A stretch of 64,000 nt of DNA from Hyphococcus sp. (GTDB taxonomy: Bacteria; Pseudomonadota; Alphaproteobacteria; Caulobacterales; Parvularculaceae), in NCBI GenBank assembly GCA_028284345.1, contig JANQRY010000003.1:744001-808000 (forward strand), given 5' to 3'. The notes below the pieces were generated by a model. The model was not told the DNA's origin. It ran no database searches and saw nothing but the letters and a program-made list of their open reading frames with translations. Shown piece after piece: positions 24,256 to 32,685 of this stretch (its first letter is position 1; every line of letters starts with the position of its first letter). The position numbers and the translations under genes were made by a program.

Positions 24256-26895
24256 TCAGGCGTCGAGCCGGGCCAGGATGCGCTTGATCTGCGCGCGGTG
24301 GGCCTTGGTTTCCGCCGACAGACCGAACGCCACGGCGCCGCCGAACAGCCCGAGCCGGCCGCGCACGTTTTCCGCCCCGGCGAGCGCCGCAGCCCGCGCC
24401 GTCGGGTCATAGGCCGGATCGTCGGCGATGGCGACCAGCCGTTCGAGATAGGCAGTCTGGATGTTGCGGCGGAAGGCGTTGGGATTGCCAGTGAGATCGC
24501 CGCCGAAGATCGCATCCGTCAGATCACGGATCATCGCCGCCGGCGGGTATTCGCCGCCATAAAGCCGCGCATCGGTCATGCGCTGCAGGACCACCGGATG
24601 CAGCAGATGATCAAGCGCCATAAGCTGTATGCCGAGGGCGCGGGCGTGAATTTTCGGGTCCTCCGTGCCGCCGTAGAAATTAAAGCCGCGCCGCTGCGCC
24701 TGCAGGTGCCGCACCAGTTCCTCCGGCGCATCGAACGCATCGGCCGCAAAGATGTAGGTCTTGAGCGCGTCCATGGCCGCCTTCTGGCGCGCCAGGGGAA
24801 CCGGCGTAAACGGCGCGTCCATGACGCCGTCCTGACCGGGCGCCGTGCGATCGACGTAAACGCCGCCGATCTGGCGGGAGATCACCTGCCCCATCACCGC
24901 CTGCTGGCTGGTGGCGAAGAAAAACCCGCGCAACAGGGTCTGCCAGCTCGCTTCGTCGTCATATTTGTCGACGAGTTTCGGCAGCGTCGCTTTCAAAAGC
25001 TCCAGCCGGTCGGCGCCGTATTGCACGGGGTCCGCCGACAGATCGTTGATCATGACGCGCGGGTCGATGCCGGCGCCGGGGCTGCGCATGTCGTCGGCGT
25101 CATTGCCGAACATATGGCCCGGGTCGGTCGATTGCGCGAGATGAGCTTCGCGCGCATCGCCTTCAATGTCGGGCGAATAGCCGAAGACAATCGCCCAGTC
25201 GTCATAGGCGCCTGTCCGCGTATGATAATAATCACCCTGTTCAACGCCCGGCGGCGCGATGTTGATGGCAGGGTAATCCATCACCGAGGCAGTCGGCGCG
25301 CCGTTCGTGACGCTTTCATCATGCACCGCCGCCGGTCCGTGCAGGATCGAGGCTTTCATATTGTGGTTGAGGCCGAGCGTGTGGCCGACCTCGTGCAGCA
25401 TCAGATAGTAGAGGCTTTCCTTGACCAGTTCGTTGAGGGTGACGTCGTTGGCGCCGAGGGCGCGCAGCATCGTCAGACCGAACTGATTGTTCGCATAAAG
25501 ATGAGACGCCGCCGAACACATATGGCGCGCATTGGCGCTGACGGGCGTCTTGAAATGGTCATGGGTTGCAAGCGCCGCATCTTCGAACACATCGCCAAAG
25601 ATCCAGCGATTGGTGATGAAGGAATATTCAAGCATGATGTCCGCGCCGATAATCTCGCCGGTGCGCGGATTGGTGAAGCTCGGCCCGTAGCCGCCAAAGG
25701 GCGGGACCGGCGAGGACGTCCAGCGCAAGACGTTGTAGCGAATGTCGCCGGCGTCCCACTCGGCGTCGTCGGGCTGGACCTTGACCTCGATGGCGTTTGA
25801 AAAGCCGGCTTTCTCAAAGGCCGGGTTCCACGCCAGCACCGCGTCGCGAATGGTGTCGCGATAAACGTCCGGCGTCGTGTTTTCGATCCACCAGGTGATG
25901 GGCTTGATCGGATCGGAGACCGCCGCGTCCGGGTCCTTTTTCTCAAGACGCCAGCGCGTGATCATGTCGCGAAAGGGCGCAGCCTTGTCCGAGGTGAGAT
26001 CGGTCACCTGGTCGAAAAAATAGCCGACCCGATAATCGTCAAGGCGCGGCTCGTAGCCTTCCTCGGGCATGGCGATCAGGGAATGCTGCACCTTGACGGT
26101 GATGGCGCGCGGATCGGTGACGGCGCCGGAACCGCCATTCATCGGATATTTGCTCTCAAACACATAGTCGACAATGATGTCGCTGTTCTGCGGATAGTTG
26201 CGAATGTCGGCGAATTTGGTCTTGTCGCCGGAAAGCTCGCCCACGGCAAAAGCGTCGGGCGGCGCCTCCGGATTGGGCGAGGGTTTTACCTGGTGCAGGG
26301 CCTCGGACAGGAAGAGGTCGTTGACCTGCACGAGATAGCGGGTTTCGCTTTCCACGCCTGCTTCATCGGCGCCCTCTTCATTTGCACCCTGTTCATCCGC
26401 ACCCTCTTCATCCGCACCAGGGGTTGTCGCCGCAATGGCGGCCGTGGCGAGAACCGCCGGCGAAATATTGGCGTCGCTGGCGCGTGAAATCGCATTGTTC
26501 TCGTCAAAATAATAGGCGGTGTTCTCTTCGATGAATTCCAGTTTTTCGTAATGACGGTTGATGGAAATCACGCGGTTGTCGCGATAGGCGCCGCGAAACG
26601 TCCCCGCTTCGAGAACGCCGTTCTCGGAATAGGAAAAGGCGATGAATTCATCGTCGAGCTGGCTTTCGGCGACTTCCATATAGACGTCGCCGGACTTGGG
26701 ATCGGTGTAGAAGGTAAAGAGCCCTTCGGCCTTTTCGAAGTCCTTGGTTTTCTCTTCGATGGTCGGCGGGCTCTTGTCATCGTCTTTGTCGCCGGCGTCT
26801 TCATCCTGCGCTCCCGCGGCGCCGGCGAAGAAAAGGCCCCCGGCGACCAACGCGGTCGTCATCGCCTTTTCAAAGGCGGTCGTTTTTTTGATCAT
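24256..26895 (-). CDS. Secreted zinc-dependent metalloprotease (DUF4953/DUF5117 family)
   Basis: An 879-residue exported protein. It has a signal peptide with Ala-rich core ending near AGAQDED (about 1-30), an acidic linker (DEDAGDKDDDKSPP), a DUF5117-like beta domain (about 45-320), then the metalloprotease domain with LHEVGHTLGLNHN at about 495-508. That is the HExxHxxGxxH zinc motif of metzincins. The C-terminal half (about 620-870) is helical. The frame contains an Ala-Asp/Asn-Glu-Glu-Gly pentapeptide repeat at about 159-180. Periplasmic or extracellular proteolysis is likely; no partner genes are adjacent. Confidence 0.92.
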   Translation of the reverse strand: MIKKTTAFEKAMTTALVAGGLFFAGAAGAQDEDAGDKDDDKSPPTIEEKTKDFEKAEGLFTFYTDPKSGDVYMEVAESQLDDEFIAFSYSENGVLEAGTFRGAYRDNRVISINRHYEKLEFIEENTAYYFDENNAISRASDANISPAVLATAAIAATTPGADEEGADEQGANEEGADEAGVESETRYLVQVNDLFLSEALHQVKPSPNPEAPPDAFAVGELSGDKTKFADIRNYPQNSDIIVDYVFESKYPMNGGSGAVTDPRAITVKVQHSLIAMPEEGYEPRLDDYRVGYFFDQVTDLTSDKAAPFRDMITRWRLEKKDPDAAVSDPIKPITWWIENTTPDVYRDTIRDAVLAWNPAFEKAGFSNAIEVKVQPDDAEWDAGDIRYNVLRWTSSPVPPFGGYGPSFTNPRTGEIIGADIMLEYSFITNRWIFGDVFEDAALATHDHFKTPVSANARHMCSAASHLYANNQFGLTMLRALGANDVTLNELVKESLYYLMLHEVGHTLGLNHNMKASILHGPAAVHDESVTNGAPTASVMDYPAINIAPPGVEQGDYYHTRTGAYDDWAIVFGYSPDIEGDAREAHLAQSTDPGHMFGNDADDMRSPGAGIDPRVMINDLSADPVQYGADRLELLKATLPKLVDKYDDEASWQTLLRGFFFATSQQAVMGQVISRQIGGVYVDRTAPGQDGVMDAPFTPVPLARQKAAMDALKTYIFAADAFDAPEELVRHLQAQRRGFNFYGGTEDPKIHARALGIQLMALDHLLHPVVLQRMTDARLYGGEYPPAAMIRDLTDAIFGGDLTGNPNAFRRNIQTAYLERLVAIADDPAYDPTARAAALAGAENVRGRLGLFGGAVAFGLSAETKAHRAQIKRILARLDA

Positions 26896-27075
26896 GATGG
26901 AATCTCTCTTTGCCCGGTCTTGAAGCGGGCGAGAGGCGCGCCCCGCGCCGTCGGCGCAAAACCGCGCCGTTCGCCCTTTTCGCCACTATGCCAGCCTCGC
27001 CGCGCCCGGCAAGATCGAATGACCGCGGCAGAGGCTCGCCTGATCGCGGATTTGGGCGCAAAACCGCCGCGTCCA

Positions 27076-27112
27076 AAAAGGAAAAGCCCCGCCGGGGTGT
27101 AGCGGCGGGGCT
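27076..27112 (-). terminator. Rho-independent terminator after the 25-codon gene
   Basis: On the minus strand AGCCCCGCCG and CGGCGGGGCT form a perfect 10-bp stem with an eight-base loop. They are followed by TTTTCCTTTTT. It starts about 38 bases after the stop of the small gene at 27150. Confidence 0.8.
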
Positions 27113-27149
27113 CCTCCGACCGGTTACGGCCGCCTGCGGCTCGGGGAGG

Positions 27150-27227
27150 TTAAAGTAAAGCCGCAAGTGCGCTCAAGTAACCGGCAAATAAAAGAACGAC
27201 TGCGCCGGCGCCAATTGTGCGAACCAT
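27150..27227 (-). CDS. 25-residue single-span membrane peptide
   Basis: The frame reads ATG-GTT-CGC to TAA and gives MVRTIGAGAVVLLFAGYL then SALAALL. It is one hydrophobic helix with a positive N-terminus, hence probably an inner-membrane microprotein. Support is unusually good for its size: an AAAAGGAG site six bases before the ATG, a promoter-like TTGACG-N18-TTTACA just upstream and a strong hairpin terminator just downstream. The FxGYL pattern recalls the KdpF subunit, but no kdp genes are present. The function is unknown; it is the only gene between the LysR regulator and the metalloprotease. Confidence 0.65.
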   Translation of the reverse strand: MVRTIGAGAVVLLFAGYLSALAALL

Positions 27228-27250
27228 TATATTCTCCTTTTCTGTTTTGT

Positions 27251-27280
27251 TGTAAAGGAGGTAGGATTACGCGCCGTCAA
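27251..27280 (-). promoter_or_regulatory. Candidate sigma-70 promoter for the 25-codon gene
   Basis: TTGACG at 27275-27280 and TTTACA at 27251-27256 on the minus strand are 18 bases apart. Transcription would start near 27244 and give a leader of about 17-20 bases ending in the AAAAGGAG ribosome site. Confidence 0.4.
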
Positions 27281-27299
27281 AACAATGGCGAACGCGGCC

Positions 27300-28259
27300 T
27301 CACTTTGATCGTCTTTTCCGATCAGAAGCGTCGTCCTGCACCGCAACATCCTTAAAATAGCGGCGCGCCACGGCCCGCATGATTTCGGCGAGCTTGCGAT
27401 AGGCTTCCCCGGCGCCGGCCGATTTGCGCCACAGCAACCCGATCGGCCGCGCAATGTTGCGGCCTTTCAGCCTGCGCGCCACCACCTCGCTTCCCGCGCC
27501 GATTTCCGAGCGCGCATAAAGCGCCGGCAGAAAGGTCGCGCCCATGCCCATGCCGGTCATCTGCCGGATGGCGTCAAGGCTGGTGCCTTCATAATCGCGC
27601 ATCAGCCGGGCGCCGAACTGTTCGCAAAGAAGGTGCACCTGATCGTGAAGATGAAAGGCGGGGGTCAGGGAAAGCACCTCGAGCCCTTTAAGCGCCTTGA
27701 CGGAAATGTCCTCGCGCTTTGCCAGTTCATGGTCGGAGGCGACAGCGAGATAAAGCGGCTCCTGAAAGAGCGGCTCTTCGACAATGTCGGTGGAGGCCGC
27801 GGGCAATTGCGTCAGGACCACGTCGTGCATCCCGCCTAAGAGTTCCTGTTCGAGATGGCGCGGTTCGCTTTCGCGAATGTAGAGTTTCAAATCGGGATAT
27901 TCCCGGTGCAAGGTCGAAACGACCCGCGGCAACAGATAGGGCCCGAGCGTCGGTTTGGAGCCGAGCCGGATCGTCCCCTGCAATCCCCGCCGGGCGCCGG
28001 CGGAAAAGTCGACGATCCCCTGCAACTCGTCGGTGATGCGGCGCGCCCGCAAGGTCACCTCGCGCCCTTCCGGCGTCATGGCGACGCCGGCGCGGCTGCG
28101 CTCCACAAGACGCACGCCGAGGGCTTCCTCCAGATTGGCGATCTGCGCGCTCAACGAGGGCTGGGTAATGCCGCAGCGCTCGGCCGCGCGGCGGAAATGC
28201 TCAGTCTGTTCAATCGCCAGTAAACACTGCAATTGCTTGATCGTTACGTTTCCGGTCAT
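27300..28259 (-). CDS. LysR-type regulator related to OxyR, without the peroxidatic cysteine
   Basis: A 319-residue LysR regulator. The winged helix-turn-helix (TIKQLQCLLAIEQTEHFRRAAERCGITQPSLSAQIANLE, about 6-45) and LysR substrate domain (about 90-300) are standard, and the overall sequence is OxyR-like (LGPYLLPRVV, IREGxTxxL-like segment). At the redox site E. coli has C199-LRDQ and C208; here the segment is FHLHDQVHLLCEQF, with His at about 203 where Cys199 would be and Cys retained at about 212. A peroxide disulfide switch is therefore not expected. It is divergent from the gene at 28371 and probably controls it and itself. Confidence 0.88.
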   Translation of the reverse strand: MTGNVTIKQLQCLLAIEQTEHFRRAAERCGITQPSLSAQIANLEEALGVRLVERSRAGVAMTPEGREVTLRARRITDELQGIVDFSAGARRGLQGTIRLGSKPTLGPYLLPRVVSTLHREYPDLKLYIRESEPRHLEQELLGGMHDVVLTQLPAASTDIVEEPLFQEPLYLAVASDHELAKREDISVKALKGLEVLSLTPAFHLHDQVHLLCEQFGARLMRDYEGTSLDAIRQMTGMGMGATFLPALYARSEIGAGSEVVARRLKGRNIARPIGLLWRKSAGAGEAYRKLAEIMRAVARRYFKDVAVQDDASDRKRRSK

Positions 28260-28280
28260 GTCCGCGTCGGCCCTCTAATT

Positions 28281-28304
28281 GGAATTTCCGATCAAGATAA
28301 TTCC
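28281..28304. promoter_or_regulatory. Inverted repeat between the LysR regulator and its divergent neighbour
   Basis: GGAATT (28281-28286) and AATTCC (28299-28304) are perfect 6-base arms around a 12-base centre. The spot is 22 bases upstream of the regulator start and about 70 from the divergent gene, as usual for LysR autoregulatory operators. This is pattern and position only. Confidence 0.4.
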
Positions 28305-28370
28305 TTTAATCCGGTTTTCAATCCCTGATTTTCAGCCATATTGGGTCGGTAAAGAAAAGGACCAAGGCGC

Positions 28371-28823
28371 ATGTATGATTCAACGCCGTTAAAAACGATC
28401 CGTTCGGATGAATACCAGGACGGACGCTATCTCGGACGAGATGAAAACGTCCGCGCGACGCGCGTCGCCACTCGTCGCCGATCCGCAAACGGCCTCTTGA
28501 TCAATGAGGCCGCGCGCCGGGACGACGATCACATCTTCGACGTGCTCGCCGTATGGGACGATTCCGTGAGCGCCTTGCGCGAACAGGTCGACATTGTCAG
28601 CGGCTGGGGTCCTTACGAACTTTTCGAAAGCATTCCCCTGTTTGAAGGCAAGGACGGACGACAGCGCGTCCTGTGCCGGTTTGTCTATCACGGCGCGAAG
28701 AACGATCATCTCTCTCCAGGCTCGCAGGCGCAGTTTAAATACGCGTTGCTGAACTGCCTGCGCCAGATCACCGAGTGGGAAGACGTCGCCGGTCAACGTC
28801 ACGTAGACGCCGAGCCGGGATAG
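28371..28823 (+). CDS. Hypothetical protein divergent from the LysR regulator
   Basis: A 150-residue soluble protein, not recognised. The ATG at 28371 follows AAAAGG about nine bases upstream. The first 45 residues are rich in Arg and Asp (RYLGRDENVRATRVATRRRSANG); the rest is a compact mixed alpha/beta sequence with DIVSGWGPYELFESIPLFEGKDGRQRVLCRFVYHG. No membrane span or signal is seen. Divergence from an OxyR-like gene suggests it is a regulatory target. Confidence 0.65.
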   Translation: MYDSTPLKTIRSDEYQDGRYLGRDENVRATRVATRRRSANGLLINEAARRDDDHIFDVLAVWDDSVSALREQVDIVSGWGPYELFESIPLFEGKDGRQRVLCRFVYHGAKNDHLSPGSQAQFKYALLNCLRQITEWEDVAGQRHVDAEPG

Positions 28824-28891
28824 CGCACGGAAAAAACCCGCCGGCGAAACGGAAAAGACGCATTCGCAGCGCCAGCGGCCTGATAAAGCGA

Positions 28892-29025
28892 AGGATCATC
28901 GCCAGACAACGGCGTTTGGCGATCCGGGAAGACCGGTGATCCGTATACGCTGCAAGTACTGAAATTTTCGCGCCGCAAGGCGCAATTCTGGGTGTACCGG
29001 ATCCCTCGCGTTTTAACGGCGCGAG
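28892..29025 (+). ncRNA. Structured 5' leader of nhaA (candidate riboswitch or cis-regulatory RNA)
   Basis: Several helices can be drawn in the 238-base gap before nhaA. ATCGCCA (28898-28904) pairs TGGCGAT (28917-28923). GATCCGTATAC (28938-28948) pairs GTGTACCGGATC (28992-29003) with one bulge. Inside that domain GCGCC-GCAA-GGCGC (28970-28983) is a perfect stem capped by a GNRA tetraloop. CTCGCG (29005-29010) pairs CGCGAG (29020-29025). The ribosome site lies about 20 bases beyond. Leader RNAs before nhaA are known in several proteobacteria (nhaA-I and nhaA-II motifs); I cannot match the consensus from memory. Confidence 0.5.
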
Positions 29026-29061
29026 CGATCCAGCGAGAAAGAGAAAGGGAAGGTAAGACCG

Positions 29062-30264
29062 ATGGCCAAGATTGTCGCCCGCATGCAGGATTTTCTCCGG
29101 CTCGAATCGAGCGCGGGCCTGCTTTTGATTCTGGCGGCGGCGCTGGCGATGATCGCCAGCAACACGGCCCTCGCCGCCGGTTATGACGGCCTTTTGTCGA
29201 CCATGGTGTCGATCCAGGTCGGCGCCTATGACATCACCAAACCGCTGCTCCTGTGGATCAATGACGGCCTGATGGCGGTCTTTTTCTTCCTCGTCGGCCT
29301 TGAGATCAAACGCGAGGTGCTGGAAGGCGAGTTGTCGACCTTCGACAAAGCCTCCCTGCCCATCTTTGCGGCGATCGGCGGCATGGCGGCGCCGGCGCTT
29401 GTCTATGTCGGTTTTAACTGGGGCAATCCGGAAACCATTTCGGGCTGGGCCATCCCCGCGGCCACGGACATCGCCTTTGCCCTTGGCTTTCTGGCGCTCG
29501 CTGCTGCACGGGCGCCGGTCAGCCTTAAAATTCTGCTGCTGGCGATCGCCATTATCGACGATCTCGGCGCCATTGCGATTATCGCGCTGTTCTACACCGC
29601 CAACCTGTCGCTGACGGCGTTGACCCTCGCCGCGATCGGCATCGTCGCCTTGTTTGCGCTCAACAGAATGGGCGTCAAATCGGTCACGCCCTATGTGCTG
29701 GTCGGCGCCGTCGTCTGGGTGTTCGTGTTGAAGTCTGGCGTGCACGCCACCTTGGCCGGCGTCGTCACGGCGCTCTTCATTCCCATGGCCGGGAAATCCG
29801 CCAAGGCGCAATCGCCCCTGCACGGGCTTGAGCATTCCCTGCACCCCTGGGTCGCGTTCATGGTGCTGCCGGTTTTCGCCTTCGCCAACGCCGGCCTTTC
29901 CTTTGACGGCATTACGGTGGAGGCGATGCTGTCGCCGGTGCCGCTCGGCATTGCGCTCGGGCTGTTCGTCGGCAAGCCGGTCGGCGTCCTCGCCATGTCG
30001 TACCTGGCGACCAAGACGGGCCTGGCCCGCCTGCCGGCCGACGTCAGTTGGGCGCAGCTTGCCGGCGTCGCCTGGCTCACCGGCATCGGCTTTACCATGA
30101 GCCTCTTCATCGGCGGCCTCGCCTTCGACAGCGCGGCGCTCCTCAACGAAGTGCGCCTCGGCGTCATCGCCGGATCGATCGCCTCGGCCATCGCCGGCTG
30201 CTCGATCATCGCCGCGGCGACCAAAAGCACCAGATCCCGCTCCCCCGCGCCCGCCCCGGCCTGA
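29062..30264 (+). CDS. nhaA: Na+/H+ antiporter NhaA
   Basis: A 400-residue inner-membrane antiporter that expels Na+ in exchange for 2 H+. Twelve hydrophobic segments are visible. Key residues are the paired aspartates of IIDDLGAIAIIA (about 166-167, equal to E. coli D163/D164), Asp in PAATDIAFALGF (about 136, equal to D133) and the family opening FLRLESSAGLLLILAAALAMIASN. A MAVFFFLVGLEIKREVLEGEL segment is standard too. The ATG at 29062 has AAGG upstream. Its leader is strongly structured, so ion- or metabolite-dependent control is plausible. It is a single gene followed by a hairpin. Confidence 0.97.
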   Translation: MAKIVARMQDFLRLESSAGLLLILAAALAMIASNTALAAGYDGLLSTMVSIQVGAYDITKPLLLWINDGLMAVFFFLVGLEIKREVLEGELSTFDKASLPIFAAIGGMAAPALVYVGFNWGNPETISGWAIPAATDIAFALGFLALAAARAPVSLKILLLAIAIIDDLGAIAIIALFYTANLSLTALTLAAIGIVALFALNRMGVKSVTPYVLVGAVVWVFVLKSGVHATLAGVVTALFIPMAGKSAKAQSPLHGLEHSLHPWVAFMVLPVFAFANAGLSFDGITVEAMLSPVPLGIALGLFVGKPVGVLAMSYLATKTGLARLPADVSWAQLAGVAWLTGIGFTMSLFIGGLAFDSAALLNEVRLGVIAGSIASAIAGCSIIAAATKSTRSRSPAPAPA

Positions 30265-30281
30265 TCGGGACGGGCCCCCCC

Positions 30282-30319
30282 GGGGAGGACGCGCGCTGCG
30301 TTTAAGCGCCGTCCTCCCC
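30282..30319 (+). terminator. GC-rich hairpin after nhaA
   Basis: GGGGAGGACG (30282-30291) and CGTCCTCCCC (30310-30319) form a perfect 10-bp stem around an 18-base loop. A long T run is absent, so termination may be weak or Rho-assisted. Confidence 0.5.
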
Positions 30320-30434
30320 GCCCCTTCTCACCAGTGAAAGCCGCTATTCAAGCGCCCCATTATTGCGGCGCTTGCGCCATGCCTCGGCCCCAATTATCGA
30401 CCAAGGGAGCCGAGTATTGGCGTGAGGCCCCGCG

Positions 30435-32549
30435 TTGAACACCGAGAGCGAAAAAAACGACGACGGCAACAAGCCGCAATATGACCCGTCGGGACTGAAG
30501 GCGATCGTCCTCGGGCTCGCCGCCGGCCTGCGCTGGCGCGCCGACGCCGTGCGCCAACGGCTGTTCGGCGCCAAGCCACCGTCCAAGCCTTCGCCTTACG
30601 CGGAAACGGCGAAATACAAAAAAGAGCCCGGCGAGGGGCGCGCCTGGCGGGATTTATGGGGCGGGCTCGCCGCCGCCGCCCTGTCGCTGGCGATGCTCGG
30701 CGCCGCCGGCGGCCTCGCCTTCGCCTTTGTCGTCATGGCGCCGCGGGCGCCGGACAATGTGGATTTGTGGAACGTCAACCGCCAGTCGGCGATCATCGTC
30801 CTTGACCGCAATGGCGAGGAGATCGCCTCACGCGGCGCCCGCTACGGCGCCCAGGTCGATCCGATCGAATTGCCCGACTATTTCATCGACGCCATTCTGG
30901 CGACGGAGGACCGGCGCTTTTACGATCATGCCGGCGTCGACATTCGCGGCGCCCTGCGCGCGGCGACGGCGAATGCGAAATCGGGCGCCGTCGTCGAGGG
31001 CGGCTCGACCATCACCCAGCAGCTTGCGAAAAACCTGTTCCTGTCGCCGGAGCAGACCTATACGCGCAAGATCCGCGAAGCGCTGCTCGCCCTGTGGCTC
31101 GAAGGGCATTTTTCAAAAGACGAAATCATCTCGCTCTACGTCAACCGGATCTATCTCGGCGCCGGCGCTTATGGGGTTGAGTCTGCGGCGCTGACCTATT
31201 TCGGCAAGTCGGCCCGCGACGTGACGCTGGCCGAAGCGGCGATGCTCGCCGGCCTGCCGAAAGCGCCCTCGACCTATGCGCCGACGCAGAACCCCAAAGG
31301 CGCCGAGCGGCGCGCCGGCGAGGTGCTCGACAACCTTCTCGAAGCGGACGCCATCGCCCCCTTTGACGCCCGCGAGGCGCGGCTCAACCCGGCCCAGGTG
31401 ATTGTTCAGAATACGGACAATGATCTCGGCTATTTCTTCGATTACGTCGCGGCCAAAGCCAAGGACCTCGCTCCCGCCGTCGCCGGCGACATCATCGTCA
31501 AGACGACCATCGACCAGAAGCTGCAGCGCGACGCGGAAGCGGCCGTCAAAGCCGGCCTCACCGTGGAGGCGCGCCTTAAAGGCGCGGAACAGGCCGCCCT
31601 CGTCGCCTATGATGCGGGCGGCGCCCTGCGCGCCATGGTCGGCGGACGCTCCTACAAGGACAGCCAGTTCAACCGCGCCGCGCAAGCAACGCGCCAGCCG
31701 GGCTCGGCGTTCAAACCCTTTGTCTATGTGGCCGCCATGGAAGCGGGCCTCCGGCCCGGCTCGCGCTTCGTCGACCGCCCGGTGCAGTTCGGCGACTGGG
31801 CCCCGACCAATTACACCGACCGCTATCGCGGACCGGTGCGCCTTACCGAAGCCATGGCGCAGTCGATCAACACCGTCGCCGCGCAGGTGACCCAGCGCGT
31901 CGGCGCGAAAAAAGTTGCGGAAGCGGCGATGCGGTTCGGGGTCGAGGACGTGCCGGCGTTCCGCGCCATCGCCCTCGGCGCGGTCGACGTGCGGCTCGAA
32001 GCGTTCACCGCCGCGTATCTCCCGTTCGCCGCCGGGGGCGTCAAACCGGAACCCTACGCCATTGCATGGATCGAAACCCGCGACGGCGAGAAGCTCTACG
32101 AGCACAAGCCCGCCGCGCCGCAGCGGGTGATGAGCCCGGCGGTTTCGAAAAACATGACGCACATGCTCTATCAGGTCATTCATTCCGGCACCGGCCGGCG
32201 CGCCTCCCTCGGCCGGCGGCCCGCGGCCGGCAAGACCGGCACCACCAATGACTGGCGCGACGCCTGGTTTATGGGGTACACGGCGCAACTCACCGCCGGG
32301 GTCTGGGTCGGCAATGACGACTATCGCCCTATGGACAAGGTGACCGGCGGCTCGACGCCGGCGGAAATCTGGAAAAATTTCATGACCGCCGCCCATCAGG
32401 GCCTTCCCGCCCAGCGCCTCGACGGCGCCTACCCCGCGGCGACCTATGCGGAGGAAAGCGCCCTTCTCGGGTTCTATAACGACGTCGCCCGGGGGCTCTC
32501 CCGCGTCGTCCGCGACGGCAATCCGCGCCGCGGCCGGTATCGGGATTAG
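30435..32549 (+). CDS. Class A penicillin-binding protein (glycosyltransferase/transpeptidase)
   Basis: A 704-residue bifunctional peptidoglycan synthase. It has a cytoplasmic N-terminus, TM at about 78-102, the GT51 domain with catalytic Glu in ATEDRRFYDHAGVD (about 158) and GGSTITQQLAKNLFLSPEQT. The transpeptidase follows with SxxK at about 424-427 (GSAFKPFVY), SIN at about 477-479 and KTGT at about 600-603. It matches the PBP1C/2A-like shorter class. The start is a TTG at 30435 with only a weak upstream site, so it is uncertain by some codons. It stands alone after nhaA. Confidence 0.94.
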   Translation: MNTESEKNDDGNKPQYDPSGLKAIVLGLAAGLRWRADAVRQRLFGAKPPSKPSPYAETAKYKKEPGEGRAWRDLWGGLAAAALSLAMLGAAGGLAFAFVVMAPRAPDNVDLWNVNRQSAIIVLDRNGEEIASRGARYGAQVDPIELPDYFIDAILATEDRRFYDHAGVDIRGALRAATANAKSGAVVEGGSTITQQLAKNLFLSPEQTYTRKIREALLALWLEGHFSKDEIISLYVNRIYLGAGAYGVESAALTYFGKSARDVTLAEAAMLAGLPKAPSTYAPTQNPKGAERRAGEVLDNLLEADAIAPFDAREARLNPAQVIVQNTDNDLGYFFDYVAAKAKDLAPAVAGDIIVKTTIDQKLQRDAEAAVKAGLTVEARLKGAEQAALVAYDAGGALRAMVGGRSYKDSQFNRAAQATRQPGSAFKPFVYVAAMEAGLRPGSRFVDRPVQFGDWAPTNYTDRYRGPVRLTEAMAQSINTVAAQVTQRVGAKKVAEAAMRFGVEDVPAFRAIALGAVDVRLEAFTAAYLPFAAGGVKPEPYAIAWIETRDGEKLYEHKPAAPQRVMSPAVSKNMTHMLYQVIHSGTGRRASLGRRPAAGKTGTTNDWRDAWFMGYTAQLTAGVWVGNDDYRPMDKVTGGSTPAEIWKNFMTAAHQGLPAQRLDGAYPAATYAEESALLGFYNDVARGLSRVVRDGNPRRGRYRD

Positions 32550-32606
32550 GGGCGCCGGTCCGCGAGCCTCACGGCAAATTTATCGTTAACGCGGCGGTGA
32601 CAAAAT

Positions 32607-32623
32607 TTAACCATTTGTTGAAC
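32607..32623 (+). promoter_or_regulatory. Candidate CtrA-binding site before the 71-residue protein gene
   Basis: TTAACCAT begins at 32607 and the sequence reads TTAA, seven bases, TTGAAC. Both the short TTAACCAT form and the TTAA-N7-TTAA form are documented for CtrA in Caulobacter; here the second half site has one mismatch. It is 79 bases before the ATG at 32686. Confidence 0.35.
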
Positions 32624-32685
32624 CAAATCGTCGCCTATTTAGTGTCTAGTCACCAATCGTAAAGCCTTGGAAAAGAGTGCGAGTC

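Noticed and set aside
24139-25800. Plus-strand 553-codon open frame opposite the metalloprotease
   Set aside because: Arg/His-rich composition and no motif; the minus strand has a signal peptide and zinc site.
27150-27227. KdpF as the name of the 25-residue peptide
   Set aside because: Resemblance is limited to a short hydrophobic pattern and no kdpABC genes are near.
31113-32396. Minus-strand 427-codon frame opposite the PBP gene
   Set aside because: A shadow of the PBP gene, whose SxxK, SIN and KTG motifs are on the plus strand.
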